A stretch of 64,000 bases of DNA from Candidatus Rubrivivax defluviihabitans (GTDB lineage Bacteria; Pseudomonadota; Gammaproteobacteria; Burkholderiales; Burkholderiaceae_C). Positions 43,467 through 51,411 of this stretch are shown one piece after another (the stretch's first letter is position 1; each line of letters begins with the position of its first letter). A program made the position numbers and the translations under genes. The notes under the pieces are model-generated. The model worked only from the letters and a program-made list of their open reading frames with translations. It made no database searches and was not told the DNA's origin. Location: NCBI GenBank assembly GCA_016709385.1, contig JADJMW010000001.1, positions 496,001-560,000 of the forward strand, written 5' to 3'.

Positions 43467-43631
43467 ATGAGTTCCCACGATACGCACGACGACGACAACG
43501 CTCCCGTGCCCTGGATGCAGCAGTTGCTGGACAACCCCTTCCTGCTGCTGTTCCTGGGCGTCTTCGTGCCGATGATGGTCTACACCGTCTGGGGTGTGGT
43601 CGACATCCTCACGCTGCCGATGGCCAAGTAG
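43467..43631 (+). CDS. Small single-span membrane subunit (54 aa) of the heme-copper complex
   Basis: ATG 43467 with AAGGAGA upstream encodes an acidic, His/Asp-rich head (SSHDTHDDD) and one helix at about residues 24-45 (FLLLFLGVFVPMMVYTVWGVV). It lies 15 bases ahead of the CuA subunit gene. B-family oxidases carry a comparable tiny subunit IIa. No homologue recognised by sequence. Confidence 0.75.
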   Translation: MSSHDTHDDDNAPVPWMQQLLDNPFLLLFLGVFVPMMVYTVWGVVDILTLPMAK

Positions 43632-43646
43632 GCCGGGAGAATCGAC

Positions 43647-44189
43647 ATGAGCGCCATCCTCCCGCCCGCGGAACGCCTCTGGTACAAGCATCCAATCGAC
43701 CGCGTGGAAGGCACGTGGATCGTGATCGCGCTGACCTGGTGCCTGATCATGTTCTTCATGATGGTCGGCTGGCACGTCTGGGGCAAGCAGAACCTGTCCA
43801 CCGAAACCTATCGCACCACGCCCGAGATGTTCATGGCCAAGACGCAGGCCATGGTCGACAAATACACGGTGCGCATCGAGAAGGACGAAAACGCCACCCC
43901 GGTAGTGGCGCCGCCGCCCGGCAGCGACGTCTATTTCATCGCGCGGCTGTGGAGTTTCTATCCCGTGCTCGAACTCGAGAAGGGCAAGACCTACAAGCTG
44001 CACCTGACGTCGATGGACTACAACCACGGCTTTTCGCTGCAGCCGGCCAACATCAATATCCAGATCGTGCCCGGCTTCGAGCACGTGGTCACCGTGACGC
44101 CCAACCAGTCGGGCACCTACTCGGTGGTGTGCAACGAATTCTGCGGCATCGGCCACCACAAGATGGTCGGCCGTCTGTACGTCAAGTGA
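43647..44189 (+). CDS. CuA-containing heme-copper oxidoreductase subunit II (candidate NorS of an sNOR-type NO reductase)
   Basis: A 180-residue protein with one N-terminal helix (about 24-45) and a periplasmic cupredoxin domain. The CuA ligand set is complete: His 127, Cys 162, Glu 164 (carbonyl), Cys 166, His 170 and Met 173 in CNEFCGIGHHKM. Size and ligand spacing equal those of the B-family ba3 oxidase subunit II. It accepts electrons from periplasmic cytochromes c. Context with nirS and an unusual subunit I suggests an NO reductase rather than an oxidase. Confidence 0.88.
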   Translation: MSAILPPAERLWYKHPIDRVEGTWIVIALTWCLIMFFMMVGWHVWGKQNLSTETYRTTPEMFMAKTQAMVDKYTVRIEKDENATPVVAPPPGSDVYFIARLWSFYPVLELEKGKTYKLHLTSMDYNHGFSLQPANINIQIVPGFEHVVTVTPNQSGTYSVVCNEFCGIGHHKMVGRLYVK

Positions 44190-44199
44190 GGAGCGGGCG

Positions 44200-45900
44200 A
44201 TGAGCACAAGCACCACCTATCGCACCTGCCCGCGCTCGGGCCTGCAGTTCGAACACCAGGCCGAATGGCTGATGAAGGCCAACGCCTTCGTCGCCGTGGT
44301 CTGGCTGCTGTTCGGCGGCATCCTCGCCATCGGCGTGGTTCTCACGCGCTGGCCGGCCGTGCGCTGGCTGGAAGCCGACACCTTCTACATGGTGCTCACG
44401 GCGCACGGCATCGACATGCTGATCTACTGGATCATCTTCTTCGAGATCGCGATCCTGTATTTCTGCGCCTCGACGCTGCTGCGCTGTCGCATCGCCACGC
44501 CCAAGATCGCCTGGCTGGCCTTCGCGCTCATGGTCATCGGTTCGGTGGTGAACAACATCGCGGTCTTCCGCGGCGCCTCCAGCGTCATGATGACCTCGTA
44601 CGTGCCGATGATGGCCGAACCCAATTTCTACCTCGGCCTGATCCTGTTCGCGGTGGGTGCGCTGATCGCGGTGTTCGTCTTCTTCGGCACGCTGGTGGTG
44701 GCCAAGAAGGAAAAGACCTACCAGGGCTCGGTGCCGCTGGTCACCTTCGGTGCGATCACGGCGGCCATCATCGCCACCTTCACCATCGCCTCGGGCGCCA
44801 TCATCCTGATCCCGACCTGGCTGATGTCGATCGGCGTCGTGAAGGAGGTCGACCCGCTCGTCTACCGCACGATCTGGTGGGCCTTCGGCCACTCGTCGCA
44901 GCAGATCAACGTCGCGGCGCACATCTCGGTGTGGTACTTGGTGGCGGCCATCGCCTTCGGCGCCAAGCCGATGAGCGAACGCGTCAGCCGCACCGCCTTC
45001 CTGCTCTACATCCTGTTCCTGCAACTGGCCAGCGCGCACCACCTGCTGGCCGACCCGGGTCTTTCCACCGGCTGGAAGGTCGTCAACACCAGCTACTTCA
45101 TGTATTTCGCGGTGCTGGCCTCGATGCTGCACGGCCTGACGATCCCCGGTGCGATGGAAGTCGCGCAGCGCCAGAAGGGTTTCACAAAGGGCCTGTTCGA
45201 GTGGCTGCGCAAGGCACCGTGGAGCAACCCCTCCTTCAGCGGCGTCTTCATCTCGATCATCGGTTTCGGCTTCCTGGGCGGCATCTCGGGCGTGATGATG
45301 GGCACCGAGCAGCTGAACATGATCATTCACAACACGATCTACGTGCCGGGGCACTTCCACGCCACGGTGGTGGTGGGCACCACGCTCACGTTCATGGCGC
45401 TCACCTACTACCTGATCCCGGTACTGTTCAAGCGCGAGATGATCGCCCCGACGCTGGCCAAGTGGCAGCCCTACCTCTTCGGCTTCTCGATGTATTTCTT
45501 CTGCCTGGTGATGATGGGCGCAGGCACGCTGGGGGTGTCGCGGCGCCACTGGGACATGGCCTTCCAGGGCGCGGCACTGGCCTATGAGTGGCCGGGTGCG
45601 GCCTACCTGATGATGGCGCTGGTGGGCGTGGCCGGCATCGCGGCCATCGCCGGCGGCGCGATCTACATCTACATCACGGTGGGCTCGCTGCTGTGGGGGC
45701 GCGCGCTCGAAGGCGGCCCGGCCAGCGGCAAGTTCACGCCCATTCCCCGCACCGCCCCTTCGGCCGTGGCGCAGACCTATGGTTCGATGGGATTCGCGGC
45801 GCCGGGCACCTTCGCGCTGGCGATGGTCTTCCTGCTGGCCTTCGTGCTGTACTACTTCATCAACTGGAAGTACCTCTCCACCTTGTGGGGCCTGAGCTGA
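44200..45900 (+). CDS. B-family heme-copper oxidoreductase subunit I lacking the active-site Tyr (candidate NorY, NO reductase)
   Basis: A 566-residue polytopic protein. All six metal-ligand histidines are present at ba3-like positions: His 69 (TAHG, low-spin heme), His 231, His 280/281 (SAHH, CuB) and His 385/387 (PGHFH). The cross-link motif HP.VY is replaced by HSSQQ, so the tyrosine four residues after His 231 is Gln 235. Known O2 reductases keep this Tyr and known NO reductases lack it. With CuA subunit, CtaB and SCO it recalls the norSY-senC clusters of ammonia oxidisers. NO reductase is inferred; an atypical oxidase is the alternative. Confidence 0.85.
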   Translation: MSTSTTYRTCPRSGLQFEHQAEWLMKANAFVAVVWLLFGGILAIGVVLTRWPAVRWLEADTFYMVLTAHGIDMLIYWIIFFEIAILYFCASTLLRCRIATPKIAWLAFALMVIGSVVNNIAVFRGASSVMMTSYVPMMAEPNFYLGLILFAVGALIAVFVFFGTLVVAKKEKTYQGSVPLVTFGAITAAIIATFTIASGAIILIPTWLMSIGVVKEVDPLVYRTIWWAFGHSSQQINVAAHISVWYLVAAIAFGAKPMSERVSRTAFLLYILFLQLASAHHLLADPGLSTGWKVVNTSYFMYFAVLASMLHGLTIPGAMEVAQRQKGFTKGLFEWLRKAPWSNPSFSGVFISIIGFGFLGGISGVMMGTEQLNMIIHNTIYVPGHFHATVVVGTTLTFMALTYYLIPVLFKREMIAPTLAKWQPYLFGFSMYFFCLVMMGAGTLGVSRRHWDMAFQGAALAYEWPGAAYLMMALVGVAGIAAIAGGAIYIYITVGSLLWGRALEGGPASGKFTPIPRTAPSAVAQTYGSMGFAAPGTFALAMVFLLAFVLYYFINWKYLSTLWGLS

Positions 45901-45960
45901 GCCGAGTGGGCAGCAGCGCCTGACTTCGACCCGCACGGCAACGACACCCGGAGACTCGCC

Positions 45961-46902
45961 ATGAACCGCAGCTCGCAGACCGCCGCGTCCCCTGCAACGG
46001 CACTGGCCACTTCGGCCGGCGAGTCTGCCGCCGTGCGCGGCGGGGTGCATTGGCGCACGGTGCTCGGCGTGTTCAAGCTGCGCATCAGCGTGCTCATCAT
46101 GGCCACTGCGCTGGGCGGCTTGTTCATCGTGCCCGAGGGCTCGGTGGCGCCGCTGCAGGCCCTGGTGCTGGCGCTGTCGGTGCTGCTGGCCTCGGCCAGC
46201 GCGGGCGCCTTCAACCAGTTCGTCGAAGCCGACAGCGATCGCCTGATGGCGCGCACGCGTTCGCGCGCCTTCGCCAGCGGCGCGCTGCCGCGCAGCTTCG
46301 GCTGGCTGCTGGTCATCGTGGCGCTGCTGGTGTTCGCGGTGTCGATGGCGGCCTGGGTGGTGAACCTCAGCGCCGCCGGCTTCGTGTTGCTGGGCGCGCT
46401 CACCTACGCCGGCGTCTATACGCTGGGGTTGAAGCGGCGCACGCCGTGGAATATCGTCATCGGCGGCCTGGCCGGCAGCTTTGCCGTGCTCGCCGGCGCC
46501 GCCGCGGTGAACCCGCAGGTGGGCCCCTTGGCGCTGCTGCTGGCGCTGGTGCTGTTCCTGTGGACGCCGCCACACTTCTGGAGCCTGGCCATCGCCAACC
46601 AGTCGCAATATGCCGCCGCCGGCGTGCCCATGCTGCCGGTGGTGGTGGGCGCGGCCCGGGCCGCGCGCATCGTGCACGGCAGCACCGTGGCCCTGGTGGC
46701 GGTGTCGCTGCTGCCGGTCTTCTTCGGTGCCGGCTGGATCGTCTTCGCAGGCGCGCTGGCCGGTGGTGTGCACTTCCTGCGCAAGACGCATGCGCTGGCG
46801 CGCCAGCCCAGCCGCCAGACGGCGATGGCGGCCTTCTTCGCGTCGATGGTGCAGCTCAGCGCGCTGCTGGCGGCGGTGGTCATCGATGCTGCTCTGCGCT
46901 GA
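45961..46902 (+). CDS. ctaB: Protoheme IX farnesyltransferase (heme O synthase)
   Basis: A 313-residue UbiA-family membrane protein. The first Asp-rich site is NQFVEADSDRLMARTRSR near residue 85, and the second region is YTLGLKRRTPWNIVIGG. It adds a farnesyl chain to heme b to make heme O. It lies 60 bases after the heme-copper subunit I gene, so this complex probably uses an O- or A-type heme. Its 3' end overlaps the SCO gene by 17 bases. Confidence 0.94.
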   Translation: MNRSSQTAASPATALATSAGESAAVRGGVHWRTVLGVFKLRISVLIMATALGGLFIVPEGSVAPLQALVLALSVLLASASAGAFNQFVEADSDRLMARTRSRAFASGALPRSFGWLLVIVALLVFAVSMAAWVVNLSAAGFVLLGALTYAGVYTLGLKRRTPWNIVIGGLAGSFAVLAGAAAVNPQVGPLALLLALVLFLWTPPHFWSLAIANQSQYAAAGVPMLPVVVGAARAARIVHGSTVALVAVSLLPVFFGAGWIVFAGALAGGVHFLRKTHALARQPSRQTAMAAFFASMVQLSALLAAVVIDAALR

Positions 46903-47875
46903 TGTTCCGCGCTCGCGCTTCGCGCTCTCTTCAGCTGGTCGGCATAACGGGCTGACGCGCTTGGGCAGCGCCCTGGCGGCGCTGGTCCTGAGCGTCTCCT
47001 TCGCCGCCTCGGCCGGCGAGACGGTCGCCCCGGCGACGAAATCGGCCGCTGGCCCCATCGTCGAGCGCGCCGATCCCGCGCCGCGCGAGGCCGGCACGGT
47101 GCCGGCGCTGGACGAGTCCGCGGCCCTGCGCGCCGCCGAGGCCGCCATCGGACGCATCGTTCCCGACCTGCCATTGCTCGACCGCAGCGGCCGCCCGGTG
47201 CGCTTGTCGGACTACCGCGGCAAGCCGCTGCTGGTGAGCTTCATCTACACCGGCTGCTTCCAGGTCTGCCCGACGCAGACACGTTCGCTGTACGAGGCCG
47301 TGAAGGGCCTGGACCGTTTGCTCGGCGAACACCAGTTCAACGTCGTCAGCATCGGCTTCAACCAGCCGTTCGATTCGCCGGACGCGATGCGCTCTTTCGC
47401 GCGCCAGCATCGCATCGAACACCGCAACTGGGAATTCCTCAGTCCGCCGCGGCAAAGCGTCGAGGAGCTCACGCGCGCCTTCGGTTTCAGCTTCGTCGCC
47501 ACGCCGGCCGGTTTCGACCACGTGCTCGGCGTCACCGTGGTCGACGCCGAGGGCCGCATCCACGCCCAGGTCTACGGCGACCGCCTGCGTGCCGACCAGC
47601 TCGGTGCGCCGCTGCGCCAACTGCTGCTGAATGCACCGCCGGCGGCGGCCTCCACGCTGGCGGCGATGGTCGAGCGCGTGCGCATCCTGTGCACCGTCTA
47701 CGACCCCGACACCGGCGAGTACCGCTACGACTGGAAGCTCATCTTCGAAATCATCGGCGGCCTGCTGTTCTTCAGCAGCGTGGCGCTGTATTTCCTGTTC
47801 GAATGGCGCGACCAGCGGCGTGCACGCAGGCTCTCATGCAACGCCCCACGGCAAGCTTCCGGCAGCACGGCCTGA
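46886..47875 (+). CDS. SCO1/SenC-family copper chaperone with C-terminal membrane anchor
   Basis: A 329-residue protein. The N-terminal leader (LGSALAALVLSVSFAASA) is followed by a thioredoxin-like SCO domain with the copper motif YTGCFQVCPTQT near residues 123-134 and the third ligand His in AGFDHVLGV. A C-terminal helix (IIGGLLFFSSVALYFLF) is an unusual second anchor. SCO proteins load the CuA site of subunit II. ATG 46886 lies inside ctaB; the end overlaps the next gene by 40 bases. Confidence 0.9.
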   Translation: MLLCADVPRSRFALSSAGRHNGLTRLGSALAALVLSVSFAASAGETVAPATKSAAGPIVERADPAPREAGTVPALDESAALRAAEAAIGRIVPDLPLLDRSGRPVRLSDYRGKPLLVSFIYTGCFQVCPTQTRSLYEAVKGLDRLLGEHQFNVVSIGFNQPFDSPDAMRSFARQHRIEHRNWEFLSPPRQSVEELTRAFGFSFVATPAGFDHVLGVTVVDAEGRIHAQVYGDRLRADQLGAPLRQLLLNAPPAAASTLAAMVERVRILCTVYDPDTGEYRYDWKLIFEIIGGLLFFSSVALYFLFEWRDQRRARRLSCNAPRQASGSTA

Positions 47876-49398
47876 AGGTCTGGCGCACCATCGAAGGCGG
47901 CTTCGACACCGCTTTCGGCTCGGCGTTGAACCCGCTGCGCCACCTGGGTGCCATCGGCTTTCTCGCCTTCTGGCTGCTGGCGGCCAGCGGCGTGGTGCTG
48001 TTCATCTTCTTCGACACCTCGGTGGCGGGGGCCTGGCGCTCGATCGAGGAACTTTCGCGCCTGCCGCTGGGCCTGGGCCGGCTGTTGCGCGGCCTGCACC
48101 GCTACGCCGCCGACGTGCTGGTGCTGGCGATGGGCCTGCATCTGCTGCGCGAGTGGCTGCACGGCCACGAGCGCGGCTTTCGGCGCTTCCACTGGCTGAC
48201 CGGCGTGCCGCTGATCGGCTTCGTCTTCGTCGGCGCGATCGGCGGCTTCTGGATCAACTGGGACGAACTGGGCCAGTTCTCGGCCATCGCCAGCCTGGAG
48301 TGGTTCGACGCGCTGCCCATGATGGCGGCACCGCTGGCGCGCAATTTCCTCGCTGTCGAGGCGGTGAGCGACCGCCTGTTCTCGCTCTTCGTCTTCGTGC
48401 ATATCGGCGTGCCGCTGCTGCTGCTGTTCGGGCTGTGGTTCCACATCCAGCGCGTCACGCGCGCTGCGGTGATGCCGCCGCGCGCCTTGGCGCTGGGCCT
48501 GTTGGCCACGCTGGCCGTGCTGGCGCTGGCCTGGCCTGTGACGAGCCATGCGCCGGCGGCGCTGGCCCGCGTGCCGGGTGAGCTGCGGCTGGACTGGATC
48601 CTGCTCTTCCTGCACCCGCTCACCTATGCCACCTCGCCGGCCTTCGTGTGGGTGCTGGTCGGCGGCGGCACGCTGCTGCTCTTCGCGCTGCCCTTCCTGC
48701 CGCAGCCGGCGCGGGCGGCGGTGGCGGTGGTCGACGCCGCCAACTGCAACGGCTGCCGGCGCTGCTTCGCCGACTGCCCCTACGCCGCCATCACCATGGT
48801 GCCGCACCCCAATCAGCGTATCGGCCGCACGCTGGCGCAGGTGGACCCCGACCTGTGCGCCGGCTGCGGCATCTGCGCCGGTGCCTGCCCGTCGTCGACA
48901 CCGTTTCGCAGCGCGGCGCAGCTCGTCACCGGCATCGACATGCCGCAGCTCACCGTGAGCGCCCTGCGCCGCCAATTGCAGCAAGCGCTGGCGTCGTCGT
49001 CGTCGGCACGGCCGCTGGTGGTGTTCGGCTGCGACCACGGCGCGCGCTGCAGCAACCTCGGCGGTGCCGACGTGAGCCCCTTCAGCTTGCTGTGCACGGG
49101 CCAGCTGCCGCCTTCGTTCGTCGAATATGCTCTGCGCGACGGGGCCGCCGGCGTGCTGGTGGCGGCCTGCAGCGAAGGCGGCTGCGAATTCCGTCTCGGC
49201 GAGCGCTGGACGGCCGAGCGCCTGGCCGGCCAGCGCGAACCGCACCTGCGCGCGAGCGTGGCGCGCGAGCGTCTGGAACTGGTCTTCGCCGGCCCGGGCG
49301 ACGAAGCCCAGTTGCTGGCCGGGCTGGAGCGTCTGCGCCGCCGTGTCATCCCTCTCGAACCCGACGCCGACTTGCCGGCCCGCCTGCACCATGCCTGA
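47836..49398 (+). CDS. Cytochrome b - 2[4Fe-4S] ferredoxin - MvhD-like fusion protein
   Basis: A 520-residue fusion. Residues 1-290 are a cytochrome b6-type membrane domain with paired heme ligands His 88/102 and His 189/203, both spaced 14 apart. Residues 304-351 carry two cluster motifs (CNGCRRCFADCP, CAGCGICAGACP). Residues 395-480 resemble the delta subunit of F420/methyl-viologen hydrogenases (MvhD) with Cys 399, 405, 420, 445 and 450 (VAACSEGGCEF). Likely a membrane electron-transfer module for an Fe-S or thiol donor. Its cytochrome half is paralogous to the protein starting at 51412. No characterised homologue known to me. Confidence 0.85.
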   Translation: MQRPTASFRQHGLKVWRTIEGGFDTAFGSALNPLRHLGAIGFLAFWLLAASGVVLFIFFDTSVAGAWRSIEELSRLPLGLGRLLRGLHRYAADVLVLAMGLHLLREWLHGHERGFRRFHWLTGVPLIGFVFVGAIGGFWINWDELGQFSAIASLEWFDALPMMAAPLARNFLAVEAVSDRLFSLFVFVHIGVPLLLLFGLWFHIQRVTRAAVMPPRALALGLLATLAVLALAWPVTSHAPAALARVPGELRLDWILLFLHPLTYATSPAFVWVLVGGGTLLLFALPFLPQPARAAVAVVDAANCNGCRRCFADCPYAAITMVPHPNQRIGRTLAQVDPDLCAGCGICAGACPSSTPFRSAAQLVTGIDMPQLTVSALRRQLQQALASSSSARPLVVFGCDHGARCSNLGGADVSPFSLLCTGQLPPSFVEYALRDGAAGVLVAACSEGGCEFRLGERWTAERLAGQREPHLRASVARERLELVFAGPGDEAQLLAGLERLRRRVIPLEPDADLPARLHHA

Positions 49399-49927
49399 CA
49401 CCGCGAAAATTCGTCCCGCCAGGCCACTCGGCGCCGGGGCCTGGATCGGCCAGGTGCTGCTGTACGGGCTGTTCGCGCTGGCCATCGGCGTCTTCTCGCA
49501 ATGGCCGCCGTACCGGCACCTGGGCGAGGATCAGGCGCTCATCAAGCTCAGCTTTTCGCGCGTCGGCAAGCCGGTGGGCGACTGCCGCACCCTCAGTGCC
49601 GCCGAACTGGCCAAGCTGCCGCCGAACATGCGCGCGCCCACGGTCTGCCCGCGCGAGCGCTCGCCGGTGACGGTGGAAGTGGACCTGAACGGCACCACGG
49701 TGCTCAAGCGCATCGCGCCACCCACGGGCCTGTCCAAGGACGGCGCATCGGCGGTCTATGAACGCCTGGTGGTACCGGCCGGTGAGCACCTCATCACCGT
49801 GCGACTATCGGACGACGTGCGGGCGCGCGACCAGGCCTATCGACACGAATCCACCGTGAAGCTGGTGCCCGGCCAGGTGCTGGTCATCGATTTCGACGCC
49901 GGGAAAGGCGGCATCACGCTGCAATGA
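49391..49927 (+). CDS. Membrane-anchored protein of unknown function (178 aa)
   Basis: A protein with one N-terminal helix (about residues 18-38, IGQVLLYGLFALAIGVF) and a periplasmic beta-rich domain. Two cysteines are notable (Cys 65 and Cys 86, in VGDCRTLS and APTVCPRE). No family recognised. Start and stop overlap both neighbours by 8 and 4 bases, so it is translated with the cytochrome b fusion and the second heme-copper subunit and is probably part of the same complex, perhaps as an assembly factor. Confidence 0.8.
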   Translation: MPDTAKIRPARPLGAGAWIGQVLLYGLFALAIGVFSQWPPYRHLGEDQALIKLSFSRVGKPVGDCRTLSAAELAKLPPNMRAPTVCPRERSPVTVEVDLNGTTVLKRIAPPTGLSKDGASAVYERLVVPAGEHLITVRLSDDVRARDQAYRHESTVKLVPGQVLVIDFDAGKGGITLQ

Positions 49928-51375
49928 ACACACTCACTTCGGTCGACTCTGGCCAGGCCAGGCGGCCGGCCTACGCCTCCGGCACCGTGCCCGGGCCCGC
50001 CACCGCTTCCAGGCCGGCGGCCTACACGCTGCCGGCAGTGGCAGCCGGCCAGCGCGGCCTGGCGCGCGCCTGGTTGTGGCTGGCGCTGGCCGCGCTGGTG
50101 GGATCGGGGCTGTTCTCGGTGCTGCTGGTGCTGGCGCGCACGCCGGGCATCAATGCCTGGCTGCCGGCGGGCGACTTCTTCCGCGTCGCGCTGGTGGTGC
50201 ACGTGGACCTCTCGGTGCTGGTCTGGTTCGTGGCCATCGCCGGCTTGCTGTGGAGCCTGAACCTGCGGTCGGCACGATCGCGTGCCGGCGCGGCGCTGGC
50301 CCGGCTGCCGCTGCTGCTGTGCGCGGCAGGTGCGGCAGGCATGGCGCTGGCGGCCTTCGTCGACCCCGGCCAGCCGGTGATGGCCAACTACATTCCCATG
50401 CTCGACAGCACCACGTTCCGCGCCGCGGTGGGCGTGTTCGGCGTCGGCGCGCTGCTGCTGGTGCTGCAGGGCCTGGTGCGTGCGGCGCCGATCGGCCCGG
50501 CGCTGGACGGCGCCGGGGCCTTGCGCTTCGGGCTGCACGCCAGCGTGGTGGCCACCGCCGTGGCTTTGCTGGCCTTTGCCTGGTCGCTGGCCCTGGTGCC
50601 GACCTCGCTGCCGCCGAAGGCCTATTACGAGATCCTGTTCTGGGGCGGTGGCCATGCGCTGCAGTTCACCTGGACGCTGCTCATGCTGGTGGCCTGGCTG
50701 GCGCTGGCGCAGGCCTGCGGTGGGCGCATCCCGCTGTCCCCGCGCATCGTGCTGCTGCTCTTCGCGCTGGCGCTGGCGGGCGTCTTCGGCACGCCGCTGG
50801 CCTACCTGATGCACGACGTGAGCAGCGTGGAACACCGAGACATGCACACCTGGGGCATGCGCTTCGGCGGCGGCCTGGCCATTGCGCCGCTGGCGCTGGC
50901 GGTGCTGCTGGCGCTGGCGCCACTGCGGCAGCTGGCGGCCGAGCGGCGTCCGCTGCGGGCGGCGCTGCTGGCCTCGATGCTGCTGTTCGTGGCCGGCGGC
51001 GTGATCGGCCTCACCATCAGCGGCAGCAACGTCAAGATCCCGGCGCACTACCACGGCTGCATCGTCGGCGTGACGCTGGCGCTGATGGGCCTGGTCTTCC
51101 ACCTGCTGCCGCAGCTGGGCTACCGCGCACCCAGCGGCCGCCTGGCGGTGCTGCAGCCCTGGCTGTATGGCGTGGGGCAGTTGCTGCACATCGTGGGCCT
51201 GGTGTGGTCGGGCGGCTACGGCGTGCAGCGCAAGGTCGCCGGTGCAGAGCAGGTGCTGCGCAGCACGGGCGAGGTGGCCGGCATGGGCCTGATGGGCCTG
51301 GGCGGGCTGCTGGCCATCTGCGGCGGGCTGCTTTTCGTAGTCGTGGTGGCACGCGCCATGCGCCGGCACTCATGA
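49924..51375 (+). CDS. Divergent heme-copper oxidase subunit I-like membrane protein
   Basis: A 483-residue protein with about 12 hydrophobic helices. Ligand-like residues: His 93 (VVHVDLSVLVW, low-spin heme), His 244 (GGGHALQF, first CuB position) and the HxH pair 375/377 (PAHYHG). The usual adjacent His-His pair about 50 residues after His 244 is absent; the nearest histidines are 297, 304 and 308 (HDVSSVEHRDMH). It may be a NOR-like or electron-transfer homologue without a classical CuB site. Coupled by ATGA overlap to the upstream gene. Confidence 0.8.
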   Translation: MNTLTSVDSGQARRPAYASGTVPGPATASRPAAYTLPAVAAGQRGLARAWLWLALAALVGSGLFSVLLVLARTPGINAWLPAGDFFRVALVVHVDLSVLVWFVAIAGLLWSLNLRSARSRAGAALARLPLLLCAAGAAGMALAAFVDPGQPVMANYIPMLDSTTFRAAVGVFGVGALLLVLQGLVRAAPIGPALDGAGALRFGLHASVVATAVALLAFAWSLALVPTSLPPKAYYEILFWGGGHALQFTWTLLMLVAWLALAQACGGRIPLSPRIVLLLFALALAGVFGTPLAYLMHDVSSVEHRDMHTWGMRFGGGLAIAPLALAVLLALAPLRQLAAERRPLRAALLASMLLFVAGGVIGLTISGSNVKIPAHYHGCIVGVTLALMGLVFHLLPQLGYRAPSGRLAVLQPWLYGVGQLLHIVGLVWSGGYGVQRKVAGAEQVLRSTGEVAGMGLMGLGGLLAICGGLLFVVVVARAMRRHS

Positions 51376-51411
51376 GGGGCGCGCCATGATCTCGATCACG
51401 GAGCCAACGCG

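Noticed and set aside
44200..45900. Ordinary ba3 or aa3 cytochrome c oxidase
   Set aside because: The HPxVY motif is HSSQQ; calling it a standard oxidase would ignore the missing tyrosine. Left open as an alternative in the entry.
44182..47157. A 991-codon minus-strand frame across the heme-copper genes
   Set aside because: Composition is His/Arg/Gln/Asp-rich antisense of hydrophobic proteins; no domain.
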